Numbered from the stretch's first letter, positions 7,719 through 16,964 are shown. The stretch is DNA of 64,000 nucleotides from Actinomadura physcomitrii (GCF_008923205.2 NZ_WBMS02000043.1:1-64000); one strand, 5' to 3'. Translations and numbers: made by a program. Notes: generated by a model not told the origin, from the sequence alone.

Positions 7719-10667
7719 TCAGCGGCCCGACAGCTCGGCCGCCAGCCCCTGGAAGTCCGCCGCCGTCAGCGTCAGCGCGCTGCCGATCGCCTGCGTCGCC
7801 TCCGCGCTGCCCAGATGCCGCGTCGCCGCCCGGTCCAGATACGCCTCCACCAGCCGCGCCCCGGTCAGCCGGCCGCGCGGCCGCAGCGTCGCCGCGTCCC
7901 GCTCCACCACCGCCCACGCGTCCGAGCCCAGCCGCAGCGACCGCTCCTCGGCCAGCAGCCCGACCAGCGCCGACCGCGCCCGCCCGTCCGACAGATCCGG
8001 CAGCCGTACCGCCCGCAGATCGGTCACCAGCTCCGGCGACGCCGCCGACAGCTCCCCGACCCGGTCCGGCTCGCAGGTGCCCAGCAGCGCGGTGTCGTTG
8101 ACGCCCTCCAGCCGCGTCCGGTACAGCACCGACGCGTACGCCGCGCCCTGCGCCTCGTCCAGGATCAGCCCGTCCAGGCCGTCCAGCAGCAGCACGTGCC
8201 CCGCGTGCTCCTCCAGCGCCGCCCGCAGCCCCTCCGGGCCCGCGTCGCGCAGGTCCTCGGCGTGCGCCGAGCGGACCTCGCCGCTGGAGGCCTCCACCTC
8301 CGCCAGCGCCCGCGCCACCATCCGCGCCAGCCGCCGCTGGCCGCTGGACGGCGCGCCGATCAGCAGCAGCGCCGGCGCCGACGCGCTCGACACCTCCTGC
8401 CCGCGCAGCCGCCGCGCCCACTTGCCGCGCCGCCGCACCTCCGTCACCACCCGGCCGATGTCGTCGGCGCCGCACAGGAACCGGATCCCGTACGCTTCGG
8501 CGACCCGCGGCGCCGAGTCCGGCACCGGCGCCTGCGGCGCCGGCGGGACCGGCTCGGGCACCGGCACCGGAGGCGGCGGCAGATCCGGCTGCTGCGCCGC
8601 CGGCTGCGGCGCGGCGGGCTGCTGCTGGACGCCCGGCGGCGGGGCCGACGGCATCGGCGCGCCCGGCCACGCCGGACCCTGGTCGAGCTTGGTGCGGAAC
8701 GCGTCGGTGTCCAGCTGCGTCGCCGCGGCGTGCGCCGCCGGCGGCTCGGGCTCCGACGGCCACCGCGGCTCCTCCGCCGGACCGGGCGGCGGCGCCGGAG
8801 CAGCCGGCACCGGAGCACTGGGGGCCGGAGCAGCGGGCGCGGGCTCGGGTGGTGCGGGCTCGGGGACCGGCTCCCGCCGGGCCGCGGCGCGCCCGTCCGG
8901 CTCGGGCGCCGCGGGCGGCGGGGCGGGAGGCGCGATCCGCGGCGGCGGGACGTCGGACGCCAGCGGGTTCACCGGCGCCGGCCGCTCCCCGCGTGCCCGC
9001 GCGGACGGCTCGGGAGCCGGCGGGACGGGCGGGTCGGCCCGGTGCGCCGCGGGCGGCTCCGGCGGCTCCGGCGGCGTGGCGGGCGGGGGCATCGGCGGGG
9101 CCGACGGCGGCTCCACCGGGGCGACGGCCGGCGGCGGGCCCGGCGCGTCCTGCGCCGGCTCGGGCACCGGCGCGACCGGCCGGTCCGGGCCCGAGGACGC
9201 CCGCTCGGCGGCCATGTGCGCGCGGGCCGCCTTGATGATGTCCCACGCCGACAGCTCGTCGGTGGACGGCGGGGAGTGCATCGCCGGGGAGGTCAGCTCC
9301 GCCGCGACCGCCTGCGGCACCGCGAACCCCGTCGCCGGCGGCGGCACCTGCGCCAGCCGGCACCACGTCAGCCCGAGGGTGTAGGTGGTGGCCAGCAGCG
9401 CCGCCAGGGCGTCGGGGTCGTCGCGGCGCAGCGCGTCCGGCAGCCGCCCGTCGCGCGGCCACAGCGCCCGCAGCGGATTGGCGGGGTCGCTCAGCACCGC
9501 CTGCAGCGTGCGGGCGCTGTCGGGGTCCAGCCAGCGCTGCAGCGCCGGCAGCGCGCCCGGCGCGGCCGCCAGGTCGGCGGCCAGCACCGCGACGCCGGCG
9601 CGGCGGACCTCGTCGTGGCTGCGGCCGCCCGGCGCCGGACGCGGCCCGGTCAGCCCGTGCACGATCTGCTCCAGGTCGTACAGGGCCAGGCGCAGGTACT
9701 CGCCCGGCGCGGTGTCGCGGACCATCGGCGTGGCGAACTCGGCGGGGCAGCGGCGCCGCCACTCCTGCACGATCGCCTCGGGACCGTAGCGGACGGTGGC
9801 CATGTCCTGGTTGACCATCCGCAGCGACGCGGCGGTGACGGCGGCGAGCGCGTCGGCGCCCGGCCGGAACCGCGGGTCGGCCTGCAGGCCCGCCGCGACC
9901 TCGTACATCACCCGCGCGATGTGCGCGGCGCCGCCGCCGTCGCCGGCGCCGAGCCGGTGGACGTAGTAGCCGGCCAGGGTGCCGAAGTCGGGCGGCATCA
10001 TCCAGTGCAGCCGGTCGGCGGAGGTGGTCAGGAACGGGATGAACGACTCGATCAGCGGGTGCTCGGTCAGCACCACCGGGGAGCCCGCGCACCACAGCAG
10101 CGCGCCCCACGCGGCGGCGATGGTGCTGGGCGTGCCGGGCTGGAACATCGGGTCGCGCTGGGCGAACTGCTGCGGGTCGACCGCGAGCGCGGTGGTGATG
10201 GCCTGGGAGATCCGCGCGACGATCGCCGTGTCGGGGACGGGCCCGAGGAACCCCAGCGGCGCGACCCGCCCGGCCGACTGGTCGGGGCCGGGGGGGTACC
10301 GCGGGGGGGGGCGGGGGGGGGGGCCGCCGCCGCGGGGCGCCGCCACCGCGACGCGCCGGTCGGCGAACTCCGGCGGGGGAGGGCAGGGATGCCAGGCGCC
10401 GTCCAGGCCGCACCGGTACCAGCGCCCCCACGCGCCGAACAGCCACCACTCCCCGGCGCCCCACAGCATCCGCGCGGCGATCTGCGCGGCCCGGTCCTGC
10501 GGCTGGGCGGTCCGCCACCACGGCGAGGCGACCAGTTCGCGCACGTTGCCCTCGACCGCCGCGAACAGGTCCCCGCTCGGGCCGCCTCCCGTCCCGCCGG
10601 GTCCCGCCCCGGCCCCCTGCCAGCTCACCCGGCGAATAGTAGTCCTCCCCGGCGGAGTGTCCGGCAT
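7719..10667 (-). CDS. Large proline-rich protein with a degenerate C-terminal AAA-like ATPase
   Basis: Of 982 residues, about 1-500 form a globular part with no family I can name (it includes WWLFGAWGRWYRC). About 500-715 is a Pro/Ala/Glu-rich linker, and about 719-982 resembles a CbxX/SpoVK-type AAA module. Its P-loop reads GAPSSGQR, with Gln where the catalytic Lys belongs (about residue 777). Its Walker B reads VLLLDGLDG, with no Glu after the Asp. Nucleotide hydrolysis is therefore doubtful. A GTG at 10628 is an alternative start. It may be a scaffold or regulatory ATPase remnant. The gene stands between the WYL regulator and an ABC exporter. Confidence 0.75.
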   Translation of the reverse strand: MPDTPPGRTTIRRVSWQGAGAGPGGTGGGPSGDLFAAVEGNVRELVASPWWRTAQPQDRAAQIAARMLWGAGEWWLFGAWGRWYRCGLDGAWHPCPPPPEFADRRVAVAAPRGGGPPPRPPPRYPPGPDQSAGRVAPLGFLGPVPDTAIVARISQAITTALAVDPQQFAQRDPMFQPGTPSTIAAAWGALLWCAGSPVVLTEHPLIESFIPFLTTSADRLHWMMPPDFGTLAGYYVHRLGAGDGGGAAHIARVMYEVAAGLQADPRFRPGADALAAVTAASLRMVNQDMATVRYGPEAIVQEWRRRCPAEFATPMVRDTAPGEYLRLALYDLEQIVHGLTGPRPAPGGRSHDEVRRAGVAVLAADLAAAPGALPALQRWLDPDSARTLQAVLSDPANPLRALWPRDGRLPDALRRDDPDALAALLATTYTLGLTWCRLAQVPPPATGFAVPQAVAAELTSPAMHSPPSTDELSAWDIIKAARAHMAAERASSGPDRPVAPVPEPAQDAPGPPPAVAPVEPPSAPPMPPPATPPEPPEPPAAHRADPPVPPAPEPSARARGERPAPVNPLASDVPPPRIAPPAPPPAAPEPDGRAAARREPVPEPAPPEPAPAAPAPSAPVPAAPAPPPGPAEEPRWPSEPEPPAAHAAATQLDTDAFRTKLDQGPAWPGAPMPSAPPPGVQQQPAAPQPAAQQPDLPPPPVPVPEPVPPAPQAPVPDSAPRVAEAYGIRFLCGADDIGRVVTEVRRRGKWARRLRGQEVSSASAPALLLIGAPSSGQRRLARMVARALAEVEASSGEVRSAHAEDLRDAGPEGLRAALEEHAGHVLLLDGLDGLILDEAQGAAYASVLYRTRLEGVNDTALLGTCEPDRVGELSAASPELVTDLRAVRLPDLSDGRARSALVGLLAEERSLRLGSDAWAVVERDAATLRPRGRLTGARLVEAYLDRAATRHLGSAEATQAIGSALTLTAADFQGLAAELSGR
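10303..10323. repeat. Long G homopolymers (9 and 11 bases) inside a coding region
   Basis: Two runs of G, nine and eleven long and split by one C, lie in the PPPRPPPRY part of the 982-residue gene. Runs of this length slip easily in replication and sequencing, so the frame here depends on exact counts. Confidence 0.85.
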
Positions 10668-10737
10668 GTCGCGTCCTGCCGGCCGTTTCGGACGGACCGT
10701 GCATGACGGGCGCGGTCCGCGCGGGACGGGCGGGCGG

Positions 10738-11508
10738 TCAGGCGTTCTCGGCGCGGAACCGGCGGGCCCCCAGCCACACCGACACCACCAAAAGCACCGC
10801 CGCGACCAGCGCGCCCTCGGCGAGGGCCGCCGTCGCGTAGTCGCCCAGGAACGCCGCCCGCGCCGCGTCCACCACGTACCGGAACGGCGTGCACCGCGAC
10901 ACCGCGTCCAGCCAGCCCGGCGCCAGGCTCATCGGCAGCAGGATCCCCGACAGCAGCAGCAGCGGCAGCGTCACCGCCGACAGCAGCGGCGCGAACGCGT
11001 CCTCGCTGCGGGTGCGCATCGCCAGCACGTACGACAGCGACGCGACCGCGGCCGCCAGCGACACCACGAACAGCAGCCCGACCGCGACGCCGGCCGCCGG
11101 CGCCCGCAGCCCCAGCGCCAGCCCGACCGCCACCAGCATCACCGCCTGCACCGCCACGATGAGGGTGTCGCGCAGCACCCGGCCGAGCAGCAGCGCGGTC
11201 CGGCTGACCGGCGTCACCCGCAGCCGCTCCACCACCCCCGACCGCAGCTCCGCGATCAGCCCGAACCCGACGAACCCGGCGCCGAACAGCGCGAGCTGGA
11301 TCAGCACGCCCGGCACGAACACCTGCCAGGCGCTGCCGGCGCCGAACCCGCGCACGTCCACCAGCCGCGACAGCAGCGGCCCGAACAGCACCAGGTACAG
11401 CAGCGGCTGCAGCGCGCCGAACACCACCGCGACCTTGCTGCGCAGCGTCTGCCGCAGACACCGGCCGAACACCAGGCGGGTGTCGGCGGCGGTCCGTGCC
11501 AGGGACAT
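10738..11508 (-). CDS. ABC-2 type exporter permease (DrrB-like)
   Basis: The 256-residue protein has six membrane segments and the ABC-2 permease pattern. An N-terminal cytoplasmic stretch (LVFGRCLRQTLRSKVAV) is followed by GVVERLRVTPVSRTALLLGR between helices 2 and 3 and by LLSGILLPMSLAPGWL near the end. It pairs with the ATPase encoded 77 bases upstream on the same strand to form a DrrAB-like exporter for drugs, lipids or antibiotics. The ATG at 11508 follows AGGAGAAG, a good ribosome site. The substrate is unknown. Confidence 0.9.
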   Translation of the reverse strand: MSLARTAADTRLVFGRCLRQTLRSKVAVVFGALQPLLYLVLFGPLLSRLVDVRGFGAGSAWQVFVPGVLIQLALFGAGFVGFGLIAELRSGVVERLRVTPVSRTALLLGRVLRDTLIVAVQAVMLVAVGLALGLRAPAAGVAVGLLFVVSLAAAVASLSYVLAMRTRSEDAFAPLLSAVTLPLLLLSGILLPMSLAPGWLDAVSRCTPFRYVVDAARAAFLGDYATAALAEGALVAAVLLVVSVWLGARRFRAENA

Positions 11509-11585
11509 CGAACTTCTCCTTCTGTCGGTTTGTCGTTTCGTCGGTCGCGGCCGTCGGCCCGTGGTCGCGGCGGGGTCGCCGCCGG

Positions 11586-12533
11586 TCAGGCGGCGTCGCG
11601 CAGGGAACGGCCGGTGACGGTGAGGAACACGTCGTCGAGGCTGGGACGGGCCAGGTTCAGCGACGCCAGCTCCACCCCCGCGGCGTCCAGCGTCCGCACC
11701 AGGCTCATCAGCTGCCGCTCGCCGTCCTCGACGGTCAGCCGCACGGCGCCGCCGGCGGCCACCGCCTTGCGCACCGAGCGGTGCCGCGACAGGGCCTCGC
11801 GGGCCCGCGCCGCGCCGGAGGGGTCGGCGAGCTGCAGGGTGACCACGTCGCCGGCGACGCGGCGCTTCAGCTCGGCGGGCGTGCCCGCCGCGACGATGCG
11901 GCCCCGGTCGATGATGAGCAGCCGGTCGCACAACGCGTCCGCCTCGTCGAGGTAGTGGGTGGTCAGGAACACCGTCGTGCCGTCCCCGGCGCGCATCGAG
12001 CGGATGTGCTCCCACAGGTTCCCGCGGCTCTGCGGGTCCAGGCCGGTGGTCGGCTCGTCCAGGAACAGCAGCGGCGGCCGGTGCACCAGCCCCAGCGCGA
12101 TGTCCAGCCGGCGCCGCTGCCCGCCCGACAGCGCCCCGCACGGCCGGTCCCACAGCCCCTCCAGCTCCAGCCGCGCGCACAGCTCGGCGATCCGCTGCGC
12201 GCGGCCGTCCACCCCGTAGAGGCGGGCCTGCAGGTCCAGCTCCTCGCCGGCCGGGACGGACGGGTCGGTGCCGCCGCCCTGCGCGACGTAGCCGATGCGG
12301 CGCCGCACCCCGCCCGGATCGGCGCGCAGGTCGCGGCCGGCGACCGTGGCGGTGCCGGCGGTCGGTGCCAGCAGCGTCGTCAGCATCCGCAGCGTGGTGG
12401 TCTTCCCGGCGCCGTTGGGGCCGAGGAACCCGACGATCTCGCCGGGCGCCACCGACAGGTCTACGCCGCGCACGGCCTCGACTCTCCCGTGCTTGCCGGT
12501 GAAGGTGCGGGCGAGCCCGCGTGCCTCGATCAC
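11586..12533 (-). CDS. ABC exporter ATP-binding protein (DrrA-like)
   Basis: The 315-residue ATPase has Walker A GPNGAGKTT, the signature LSGGQRRR, Walker B LLFLDEPTTGLDP and the H-loop LTTHYLDEAD. A C-terminal domain of about 90 residues, typical of DrrA, ends RPSLDDVFLTVTGRSL. It powers the permease encoded just downstream. The GTG at 12533 follows a GGAGGT site. A longer GTG start at 12581 would run into the promoter of the divergent TetR gene. The TetR gene next door probably represses this exporter operon. Confidence 0.92.
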   Translation of the reverse strand: MIEARGLARTFTGKHGRVEAVRGVDLSVAPGEIVGFLGPNGAGKTTTLRMLTTLLAPTAGTATVAGRDLRADPGGVRRRIGYVAQGGGTDPSVPAGEELDLQARLYGVDGRAQRIAELCARLELEGLWDRPCGALSGGQRRRLDIALGLVHRPPLLFLDEPTTGLDPQSRGNLWEHIRSMRAGDGTTVFLTTHYLDEADALCDRLLIIDRGRIVAAGTPAELKRRVAGDVVTLQLADPSGAARAREALSRHRSVRKAVAAGGAVRLTVEDGERQLMSLVRTLDAAGVELASLNLARPSLDDVFLTVTGRSLRDAA

Positions 12534-12581
12534 GATGACCTCCGATGGGGGGATGGACGACCCGGTCGGTAGAGTAACCAC

Positions 12582-12612
12582 AATTTTGCAGTCTCACCAA
12601 ATTTTCAGTGAG
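12582..12612. promoter_or_regulatory. A+T-rich operator/promoter between the exporter and TetR genes
   Basis: In a strongly A+T-rich patch there are two direct copies of AATTTT(G)CAGT (12582-12592 and 12600-12609) and an inverted repeat CTCAC-N10-GTGAG (12593-12597, 12608-12612). It is the likely binding site of the TetR encoded at 12637. Confidence 0.55.
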
Positions 12613-12636
12613 TCCAGCGAAGGTAGGATCTCCCGC

Positions 12637-13368
12637 ATGGGCAAGGAGATCGACCGGCGGCCCGAGCCCGAACTGGGGCTGCGCGAGCGCAAGAAGCGCG
12701 AGACCCGCCGCCGCATATCCGACATCGCCACCGGGCTGTTCATGATGCGCGGCTTCGACAACGTCACCGTCGCCGACGTCGCCCGCACCGCCGACGTGTC
12801 GGTCAACACGGTCTTCAACTACTTCAAGACCAAGGAGGACCTGTTCTTCGACCGCCAGGACGAGATGGTCGGGTCCGCCGGGGCCGCCTTCCGCGACCGC
12901 CGCCCCGGCGAGGGCGTCGTCGCGGCGTTCCGCCGCCGCTTCTTCGAGGGCCTGGACGAGGGCTCCTACCGCACCGCCTTCCACGAGGGCTCGGAGGTCT
13001 GGCTGAAGACCGTCCACGACAGCCCCGCCCTCACCGCCCGCTCCCGCGAGCTCGGCCGGCGGATGACCGACGCCCTCGCCGCGCTGCTCGCCGAGGAGAC
13101 CGGCGCCGGCCCCGACGACGTCACCCCCCGCGTCGCCGCGTCGATGATCTACGCCGCGCAGGGCGTGCTCATCGAGGAGATCGCCGCCCGCAAGGCCGCC
13201 GGCGAGACCCTCGCCGAGATGCGCGAGCACGTCTACGCCTCCGCCGCCCGCGTCTTCGACCTGCTGGAGCACGGCATCGGCGACTACGCCCCCAAACCCG
13301 CCCCCGCCGACCAGGACACCGCCGACCAGGACACCGCGACCGGCGTTCGGGACGGCGGCGGGGCGTAG
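12637..13368 (+). CDS. TetR family regulator
   Basis: The 243-residue protein has a basic N-terminus and a clear TetR helix-turn-helix (TVADVARTADVSVNTVFNYFKTKEDLFFDR, about residues 48-77, split here only for naming). It has a helical ligand domain and an acidic, repetitive tail (ADQDTADQDTA). An AGGTAGGA site precedes the ATG at 12637. It faces the DrrAB-like operon across a short A+T-rich region and most likely represses both directions until a drug-like ligand binds. Confidence 0.9.
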   Translation: MGKEIDRRPEPELGLRERKKRETRRRISDIATGLFMMRGFDNVTVADVARTADVSVNTVFNYFKTKEDLFFDRQDEMVGSAGAAFRDRRPGEGVVAAFRRRFFEGLDEGSYRTAFHEGSEVWLKTVHDSPALTARSRELGRRMTDALAALLAEETGAGPDDVTPRVAASMIYAAQGVLIEEIAARKAAGETLAEMREHVYASAARVFDLLEHGIGDYAPKPAPADQDTADQDTATGVRDGGGA

Positions 13369-13458
13369 CGCGGCACCGCCCGGACGGCGCGGCCGGAAAA
13401 TGAGTGTCGAGGCGCTCCGCGGCGTTCCTAAAATCCATGATTGCGGAGGCGATCAATC

Positions 13459-14817
13459 ATGGACACCCCCACGCTCCTTGCCCACCTGCAGACCCACGAC
13501 ACCCCCCTCACCCTGCCCCGGGGCGGCACCCTGCGCTGGGACGACGCGGACCTGCACCGCGCCGCGCACGCCGCCGGCCCCGAGCACTACGCGCTGCTGG
13601 CCCTCGCCCCCGGCGCGCTGCCCTGGCAGCGCGCCCGCGTCCTGCTGCAGACCCTCGCCGCCTCCCAGGCCGGGCTCGACGGCGCCACCCGCGACACCCT
13701 CGCCCGCCTCGCCCGCGTCCTGACCCTGGCGCTGCCGCCCGCGCACGTCATCACCGCCCTGCTCGCGCTGCGCCGGCTGCGCGCCAACCACAAGCACACC
13801 ACCCGCACCGTGCTGCGGTTCGTGCTCGAGCACCCCGACGCCGACGCCCTCATCGCCGCCCGCCGCGCCGCGCTGCTCGACTGCTTCGAGCACGCGCTCG
13901 GCAAGACCGCCGCGCGCGGCTGCGCCCGCCGCATCGACGGCGGCGACACCGGCTCGGACTACCTGCGCCGCCGCCTGCTGCGCTTCCTCGCCGCCCCCGC
14001 CGCCGCGCCCGCCCGCGTCAAGGCCCTCTACACCCCGGCCGCGGCCGGCGCCGGAGCCGACGGCGCGGTCGCCGGCGCCGCGCGGGCCCTGCCCGGCGAG
14101 CCCGCCCTCACCCTCGACACCGCCCGCACCCGGCCCCCGACCGTCACCGCCACCAACCGCGGCGACATCGCCGCCGCCCTCGTCCACCTGTACCGCGGCG
14201 GCCCCGCCGAGGACCTGTACGCCGCCCTCGGCCGCTACGTCGACGACGCCGCCCGCGCCTTCCCCCGCTTCGCCGGCACCGTCGCGCTCGTCCTGGACGC
14301 CTCGGCGTCCATGCGCGGCTACGGCGAACGCGAATGGGCCGTGCTGTCGCAGGCCGCCGCGCTGCGGATGCTGCTGTCGCGGATCTGCGACCGGCTCGAG
14401 GTCGTCGAGGTCGGCGGCGACGAACGCGCCCCCCGCGGCGCCACCGACCTGGCCGCCGGGGTGCTGGACGCCCTGGCCGCCGGCCCCGACCTGGTCGCCG
14501 TCGTCTCCGACGGCTACGAGAACCGCTTCCCCGGCGACCTCGCCCGCGTCACCGCGACCCTCCCGCGCGCCGGCGTCACCACCCCCGTGGTGTTCTGCCA
14601 CGCCCTGTTCACCGCCGCCGACGATCTCGCCCTGCGCCGCCCCGCCCCGTCCCTGCCGCAGCGCGGATTCTGGCACCAGGACGACTTCACCGACCTGCTG
14701 CCCTGGATGTTCGCGCACAGCCCCGCCGGCCGGCCCTGGCTGCGCACCGCCCTGCACGCCCGCCTGGACGCCCTGGACCGCCAGGCCGACGACCTCACCA
14801 CCGCCCTCGCCGCCTGA
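13459..14817 (+). CDS. VWA protein with a helical N-terminal half (Ro/TROVE-like layout)
   Basis: The 452-residue protein has an all-helical N-terminal half (about 40-260) and a VWA domain (about 272-400). The metal-binding MIDAS site is complete: DASAS (Asp 280, Ser 282, Ser 284), Thr 329 in GATDL, and Asp 351 in VVSDGYEN. The layout, helical repeats and then a MIDAS-bearing VWA, is that of bacterial Ro60/Rsr proteins that bind RNA. My comparison is by layout, not by alignment. A GGAGG site lies 9 bases before the ATG at 13459. It is followed 99 bases later by an ARPP-1 gene, suggesting a two-gene system. Confidence 0.82.
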   Translation: MDTPTLLAHLQTHDTPLTLPRGGTLRWDDADLHRAAHAAGPEHYALLALAPGALPWQRARVLLQTLAASQAGLDGATRDTLARLARVLTLALPPAHVITALLALRRLRANHKHTTRTVLRFVLEHPDADALIAARRAALLDCFEHALGKTAARGCARRIDGGDTGSDYLRRRLLRFLAAPAAAPARVKALYTPAAAGAGADGAVAGAARALPGEPALTLDTARTRPPTVTATNRGDIAAALVHLYRGGPAEDLYAALGRYVDDAARAFPRFAGTVALVLDASASMRGYGEREWAVLSQAAALRMLLSRICDRLEVVEVGGDERAPRGATDLAAGVLDALAAGPDLVAVVSDGYENRFPGDLARVTATLPRAGVTTPVVFCHALFTAADDLALRRPAPSLPQRGFWHQDDFTDLLPWMFAHSPAGRPWLRTALHARLDALDRQADDLTTALAA

Positions 14818-14916
14818 CCGCCCCCGGCAGGCCCGCCCCGGCAGGCCCGCGCGCGCCCGCCCGCGCGCCTTGCGGGGCGGGCCGTCCGGCGGCACGAACG
14901 AAGGGAGCACCGCCGC

Positions 14917-15879
14917 ATGACCGAGATGACGGCGCTCGACACCCTGGTGCCAGGCCCGCTCAGCCTCGCCGGGCACCGCCTCGGCACCCCCCAGCAGGCC
15001 GGCGCCCTCACCATGGTGCCGATCTCCGGGCCCGGCCGCCCCGGCTTCGTCCCGCCACGCACCGGGCTGAAGCTGTCGCGCGTCACCGGCTACGGACGCC
15101 TCGAACTGCGCAACGGCGCCGCCGACGGCGTCGCGATCGTCCCCCTGCACATCGGCTACGTCCAGGACGCCGCCCAGAACCACGCGCTGTGCCGCTCGGC
15201 GTTCCTGGCCCCCGGCCAGACGCTGCTGTTCGAGGACGCCTGCTGCGTCCAGCAGAGCCAGGGCGGCTACCTGGCCGGACGCGACCAGTGGTTCTTCGTG
15301 CTGCCCGCCGAACTGCGTGCCCGCGCCCTGCAACTGCGCGGCGTGCACGGCTACGCCAAGCTGTGGGGCGACATCGCCGAGCTCAACCGGCGCTGCGGGC
15401 TGCCCGGCCGCGGCCACCTCGAGCAGATCCTGTCGCGCAAGCGGCCCGTCCTCACCCAGTTCCAGAGCCGCCTGGAGCCCCAGCCCGGGCAGGTCGGCGC
15501 CCTGTTCCTGGTCGCCGGCGCCTTCGCCGGCCTGGAGATCTGCCCCGACCCGCGGTACTTCGCCGAGATGTGGCCCGCGCTGGCCTGCTTCGCCTACGGC
15601 GTCGCCGCCTGGCGCGCCGAACCCGCCCCCGCGCCCGCCGCCCCCTACGACGCCGCCACCCTCGCCGAACTGCGCGGCGCCCTGGACCGCGACCGCGCCG
15701 CCCGCCTCGCCGGCATCGCCGCCGCGCTCGCCGCCTCCCCGCTGCGGGAGGCCGCCGACGTGCAGGAGGAGGAGCGCTACCTGGACCTGCGGCTGTCCAC
15801 CGTCACCGGCCCGCACCTGGCCGGGCAGGTCGTCACCGACGGCGGCCGAGCCGTCTACGCCTCCCTGTTCGCCCGCTGA
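14917..15879 (+). CDS. ARPP-1 family protein
   Basis: The 320-residue protein matches the ARPP-1 pattern: GLKLSRVTGYGRLELRNGA, VAIVPLHIGYVQDAAQNHAL, LLFEDACCVQQSQGGYL and, near the end, the actinobacterial tail. As I recall the family, ARPP-1 is named for its association with ADP-ribosylglycohydrolase and rhodanese/phosphatase genes and has been proposed to act in conflict or ADP-ribose/RNA metabolism. No enzymatic motif is established. An AAGGGAG site precedes the ATG at 14917. It is probably co-transcribed with the VWA gene upstream. The function here is inferred from that pairing. Confidence 0.75.
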   Translation: MTEMTALDTLVPGPLSLAGHRLGTPQQAGALTMVPISGPGRPGFVPPRTGLKLSRVTGYGRLELRNGAADGVAIVPLHIGYVQDAAQNHALCRSAFLAPGQTLLFEDACCVQQSQGGYLAGRDQWFFVLPAELRARALQLRGVHGYAKLWGDIAELNRRCGLPGRGHLEQILSRKRPVLTQFQSRLEPQPGQVGALFLVAGAFAGLEICPDPRYFAEMWPALACFAYGVAAWRAEPAPAPAAPYDAATLAELRGALDRDRAARLAGIAAALAASPLREAADVQEEERYLDLRLSTVTGPHLAGQVVTDGGRAVYASLFAR

Positions 15880-16131
15880 CCCGCCCCCGAAAAAGGGGTT
15901 GCCCCCGAGCGGCCCCGCCCAGTTGAATCGGACCACGGGAACTGAGCCGGACCCGTCGGGCGAAAACCCGGATTCCACGTCCGCATCTCGCACGACGCTC
16001 ATCACGTCGCGAAGCGATCACCAGCCCGACCCGGTGCCGGCCGCCTGTCCCGCCCCCTCAACGCAGGGGCGCGCACCGCCCGCCCTCGGAGCACGGGCCG
16101 GCGGACCGCCGCGGACGCGCCGGCGCCGGGG

Positions 16132-16893
16132 TCAGGCGCCGCGCAGACGGTCCAGGCGGGTGTGGATGCCGGCGAAGTGCGCGCTCATCGCCGCCTCGAC
16201 GGCCGCGTGGTCCCGGGCGAGCACCGCGGTGTAGATGTCGCGGTGCTTGCGGGCGACGTACTCCGGGGTCTCGTCGGGGGTGCCCAGCTCGTCGCTGAGC
16301 TGGTGGTAGACCTGCCAGAACGCGCCGAGGAGGCGGCCGACGAGCGGGTTGCCCAGCGGCCGGTACAGCAGGTCGTGGAAGCGCCGGTCGGTCTCGGGCG
16401 CGACCGCGCCGACCAGCGCCTCGGCCTCCATCTGCGCGATCACCTCGCCGACCGGCGACAGCAGCTCGGCGAGGTCGGCGCCGTGCCGGTCGATGAGCCG
16501 CGCCGCGAGCCCGTTCTCCAGCACCTCCCGGACCTCGGTGAGATGGGCCAGGTGGTTGCGCTCGTCCTGGGGGGCGATCCGGCTGTGGAAGGCCAGCTCG
16601 TCGACCAGGCCGTTCAGCGACATCTGGCCGACGAACATGCCGAACCCGTGGCGGATGTCGACGATGCCGACGGCCTGCAGCGCCTTCAGCGCCTCGCGCA
16701 CCGAGTTGCGCCCGGTGTCCAGCTCCTCCATCAGCTCGGTCTCGGTCGGCAGCGGATCCCCGGCCGACAGCCCGCGCCGGACGATGATCTCCTTGACCGC
16801 CTCCTGCACCTCCAGCGCCCGGCTCGGCCGCCGCCTGCGCGCGGGAGCCGGCGCGGCGGCCTCGGCGGGGGCGCGGTTGTCTCGCAACGTCAC
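16132..16893 (-). CDS. GntR/FCD regulator of the sialoglycan operon (NanR-like)
   Basis: The 253-residue protein has a GntR winged helix (about 25-95, with GDPLPTETELMEELDTGRNS and VREALKALQAVGIVDIRHGFG) and a C-terminal FCD helical domain holding the usual metal/ligand His residues (HLTEVREVLE, RRFHDLLYR, KHRDIYTAV, HFAGIHTRL). The GTG at 16893 follows AGGAGA. A longer ATG start at 16956 would reach the operator. It faces the sialic-acid-type importer operon and has a palindrome between the two, so it is the likely substrate-responsive repressor. Confidence 0.88.
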   Translation of the reverse strand: MTLRDNRAPAEAAAPAPARRRRPSRALEVQEAVKEIIVRRGLSAGDPLPTETELMEELDTGRNSVREALKALQAVGIVDIRHGFGMFVGQMSLNGLVDELAFHSRIAPQDERNHLAHLTEVREVLENGLAARLIDRHGADLAELLSPVGEVIAQMEAEALVGAVAPETDRRFHDLLYRPLGNPLVGRLLGAFWQVYHQLSDELGTPDETPEYVARKHRDIYTAVLARDHAAVEAAMSAHFAGIHTRLDRLRGA

Positions 16894-16964
16894 GGGATTC
16901 TCCTGCTCATCAGCTCTTGACTTCGCGCCGAACGGACTCTTAGTGTCCAACGCCAACAGGTTAT

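Noticed and set aside
7815..10706. 963-residue open frame on the plus strand
   Set aside because: It is antisense to the 982-residue gene, has only Arg/Gly/Pro repeats and no domain, and its opposite strand shows normal codon bias.
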